Below, in pieces: positions 26,813-28,269 of a DNA stretch of 28,269 nt (position 1 is the stretch's first letter; the number at the start of each line of letters is the position of its first letter). The notes below the pieces were generated by a model. That model was not told where the DNA came from. It saw only the letters and a program-made list of their open reading frames with translations, and made no database searches. The stretch is from Paulinella micropora (Eukaryota > Cercozoa > Imbricatea > Euglyphida). Both the position numbers and the translations under genes were made by a program. The stretch is taken from NCBI GenBank assembly GCA_009731375.1, contig BJOX01000272.1, positions 427,542-455,810 of the forward strand, read 5' to 3'.

Positions 26813-27064
26813 TTTCTACTTTAGCCCGTGTTGCACCCCAATCGGGTATAAACTGGCTATAGTATTGCGCCATCGCAAGGAATGAGTGCAATTCAGTGCG
26901 GTTCTTCGGTATCGGTCGATTCATAATCTCCTCCCTCTTCTCTTTGGATATCGAAACTCGATTATGGGAGATCTCGTACCCTAAGTATGTCACACTCGTC
27001 TTGGCAAGTTGACACTTCTTTAGATTGCACTTCAGGCCAAAAGCTCCGATGCGCCTGAATATAT
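26790..27064 (-). pseudogene. Gypsy reverse transcriptase thumb, frameshifted to RNase H
   Basis: LKCNLKKCQLAKTSVTYLGY, then IPKNRTELHSFLAMAQYY and FIPDW, is the typical thumb and connection start. The frame ends in a stop near 26788, while the RNase H frame opens upstream of it at 26812. A one-base shift therefore lies in the overlap. The palm with YxDD would fall in the N gap. Confidence 0.85.
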
Positions 27065-27924
27065 NNNNNNNNNNNNNNNNNNNNNNNNNNNNNNNNNNNN
27101 NNNNNNNNNNNNNNNNNNNNNNNNNNNNNNNNNNNNNNNNNNNNNNNNNNNNNNNNNNNNNNNNNNNNNNNNNNNNNNNNNNNNNNNNNNNNNNNNNNNN
27201 NNNNNNNNNNNNNNNNNNNNNNNNNNNNNNNNNNNNNNNNNNNNNNNNNNNNNNNNNNNNNNNNNNNNNNNNNNNNNNNNNNNNNNNNNNNNNNNNNNNN
27301 NNNNNNNNNNNNNNNNNNNNNNNNNNNNNNNNNNNNNNNNNNNNNNNNNNNNNNNNNNNNNNNNNNNNNNNNNNNNNNNNNNNNNNNNNNNNNNNNNNNN
27401 NNNNNNNNNNNNNNNNNNNNNNNNNNNNNNNNNNNNNNNNNNNNNNNNNNNNNNNNNNNNNNNNNNNNNNNNNNNNNNNNNNNNNNNNNNNNNNNNNNNN
27501 NNNNNNNNNNNNNNNNNNNNNNNNNNNNNNNNNNNNNNNNNNNNNNNNNNNNNNNNNNNNNNNNNNNNNNNNNNNNNNNNNNNNNNNNNNNNNNNNNNNN
27601 NNNNNNNNNNNNNNNNNNNNNNNNNNNNNNNNNNNNNNNNNNNNNNNNNNNNNNNNNNNNNNNNNNNNNNNNNNNNNNNNNNNNNNNNNNNNNNNNNNNN
27701 NNNNNNNNNNNNNNNNNNNNNNNNNNNNNNNNNNNNNNNNNNNNNNNNNNNNNNNNNNNNNNNNNNNNNNNNNNNNNNNNNNNNNNNNNNNNNNNNNNNN
27801 NNNNNNNNNNNNNNNNNNNNNNNNNNNNNNNNNNNNNNNNNNNNNNNNNNNNNNNNNNNNNNNNNNNNNNNNNNNNNNNNNNNNNNNNNNNNNNNNNNNN
27901 NNNNNNNNNNNNNNNNNNNNNNNN
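27065..27924. other. Assembly gap (860 N)
   Basis: Covers the expected finger and palm region of the Gypsy reverse transcriptase. Its size roughly suits the missing domain. Confidence 0.99.
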
Positions 27925-28269
27925 TAATCTTCATCAGACATCTGCTTATGTTGCTTGGGTTCTCTGTCCTCCTCCAAGCCTAAGTCCTCTAACGAGACAT
28001 CATCTAGGCCCGTCTTTTCATACGTGACCGTGTCCGGCTCATCATCTTTACCGAGCTCCACCAGCATGTCAATGAGTCTCGCGTATTGCAAAGGAGCTTT
28101 ACGGGTGTAAAAACCATCAAAGCATGTGAATGCTTGCGGTATCAATTTCAACTTGTCGAGGTCTCTGAGCTTCCGCTTGTATGCACTGCTCTGCTCACGA
28201 GTTCCCATACGACAAGCCACCACTAGCTGTTGCTTGCGAGAGGGTACCGGTATAGGATGATCAATAAGC
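27925..28269 (-). CDS. Gypsy polyprotein segment before the reverse transcriptase (partial)
   Basis: Open on the minus strand from the window edge to the gap. It reads LIDHPIPVPSRKQQLVVAC, a basic stretch, then KAPLQYARLIDMLVELGKDD and an acidic part (VSLEDLGLEEDREPKQ). It is probably the region after gag or within the protease-RT linker of the same Gypsy element. No protease motif is visible, so a gag assignment is also possible. Confidence 0.6.

Larger units (their letters stand above)
25423..28269 (-). mobile_element. Ty3/Gypsy LTR retrotransposon pol, truncated at both sides
   Basis: Read on the minus strand, the order is: a linker before the reverse transcriptase (28269-27925), gap, reverse-transcriptase thumb (27064-26790), RNase H (about 26800-26280), integrase zinc finger and start of the catalytic core (about 25800-25423). 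The order RT-RH-IN is diagnostic of Gypsy over Copia. It stops abruptly at the end of the neighbouring retroelement. LTRs are not in the window. Confidence 0.9.

Overview
This is eukaryotic nuclear DNA. It contains two spliced genes with very small exons, intron interiors made almost entirely of microsatellites, several foldback/MITE elements and two degenerate retrotransposons. The species cannot be named from the sequence. A microsatellite-rich protist or alga would fit, but that is an inference. Five runs of N mark assembly gaps (5165-6153, 6580-6589, 11690-11699, 12773-12972, 27065-27924).

Left part (1-6680, + strand): the last eight exons of a NAE1/AXR1/ULA1-type gene, the regulatory subunit of the NEDD8-activating E1. 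Its 38-81 nt exons are separated by (TTTG)n, (TAC)n, (TA)n, (GATA)n and similar arrays. The reading frame stays intact across all seven junctions. The 989-N gap lies inside one intron and need not hide an exon.

Middle part (7724-12173, + strand): a complete seven-exon gene for a predicted 118-residue FUN14-domain protein carrying an EF-hand-like acidic loop. Parts of exons 3 and 4 have been copied into the neighbouring introns. Intron 4 is a 1.1 kb tandem array of about fourteen exon-4 fragments separated by (TACA)n. Most copies keep the 5' splice site.

Right part (13684-25422, + strand): an LTR-retrotransposon-like element of about 11.7 kb. It has about 276-bp direct terminal repeats and a polypurine tract touching the 3' repeat. 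Its broken coding region shows gag-like, retropepsin-like and RNase H-like segments, a long unrecognised stretch with Ser-rich linkers, and a possible methyltransferase-like tail. A near-perfect foldback element sits in the 3' repeat, and the 5' repeat preserves the matching empty site. The element abuts a truncated Ty3/Gypsy pol on the minus strand (25423-28269).

Three foldback elements (11876-12083, 12497-12770, 24968-25334) share terminal bases and apparent TA target duplications, so they look like one Tc1/mariner-type MITE superfamily. The most notable features are the microsatellite-filled mini-exon genes, the exon-fragment array, and the unusual retroelement with its large unknown region.
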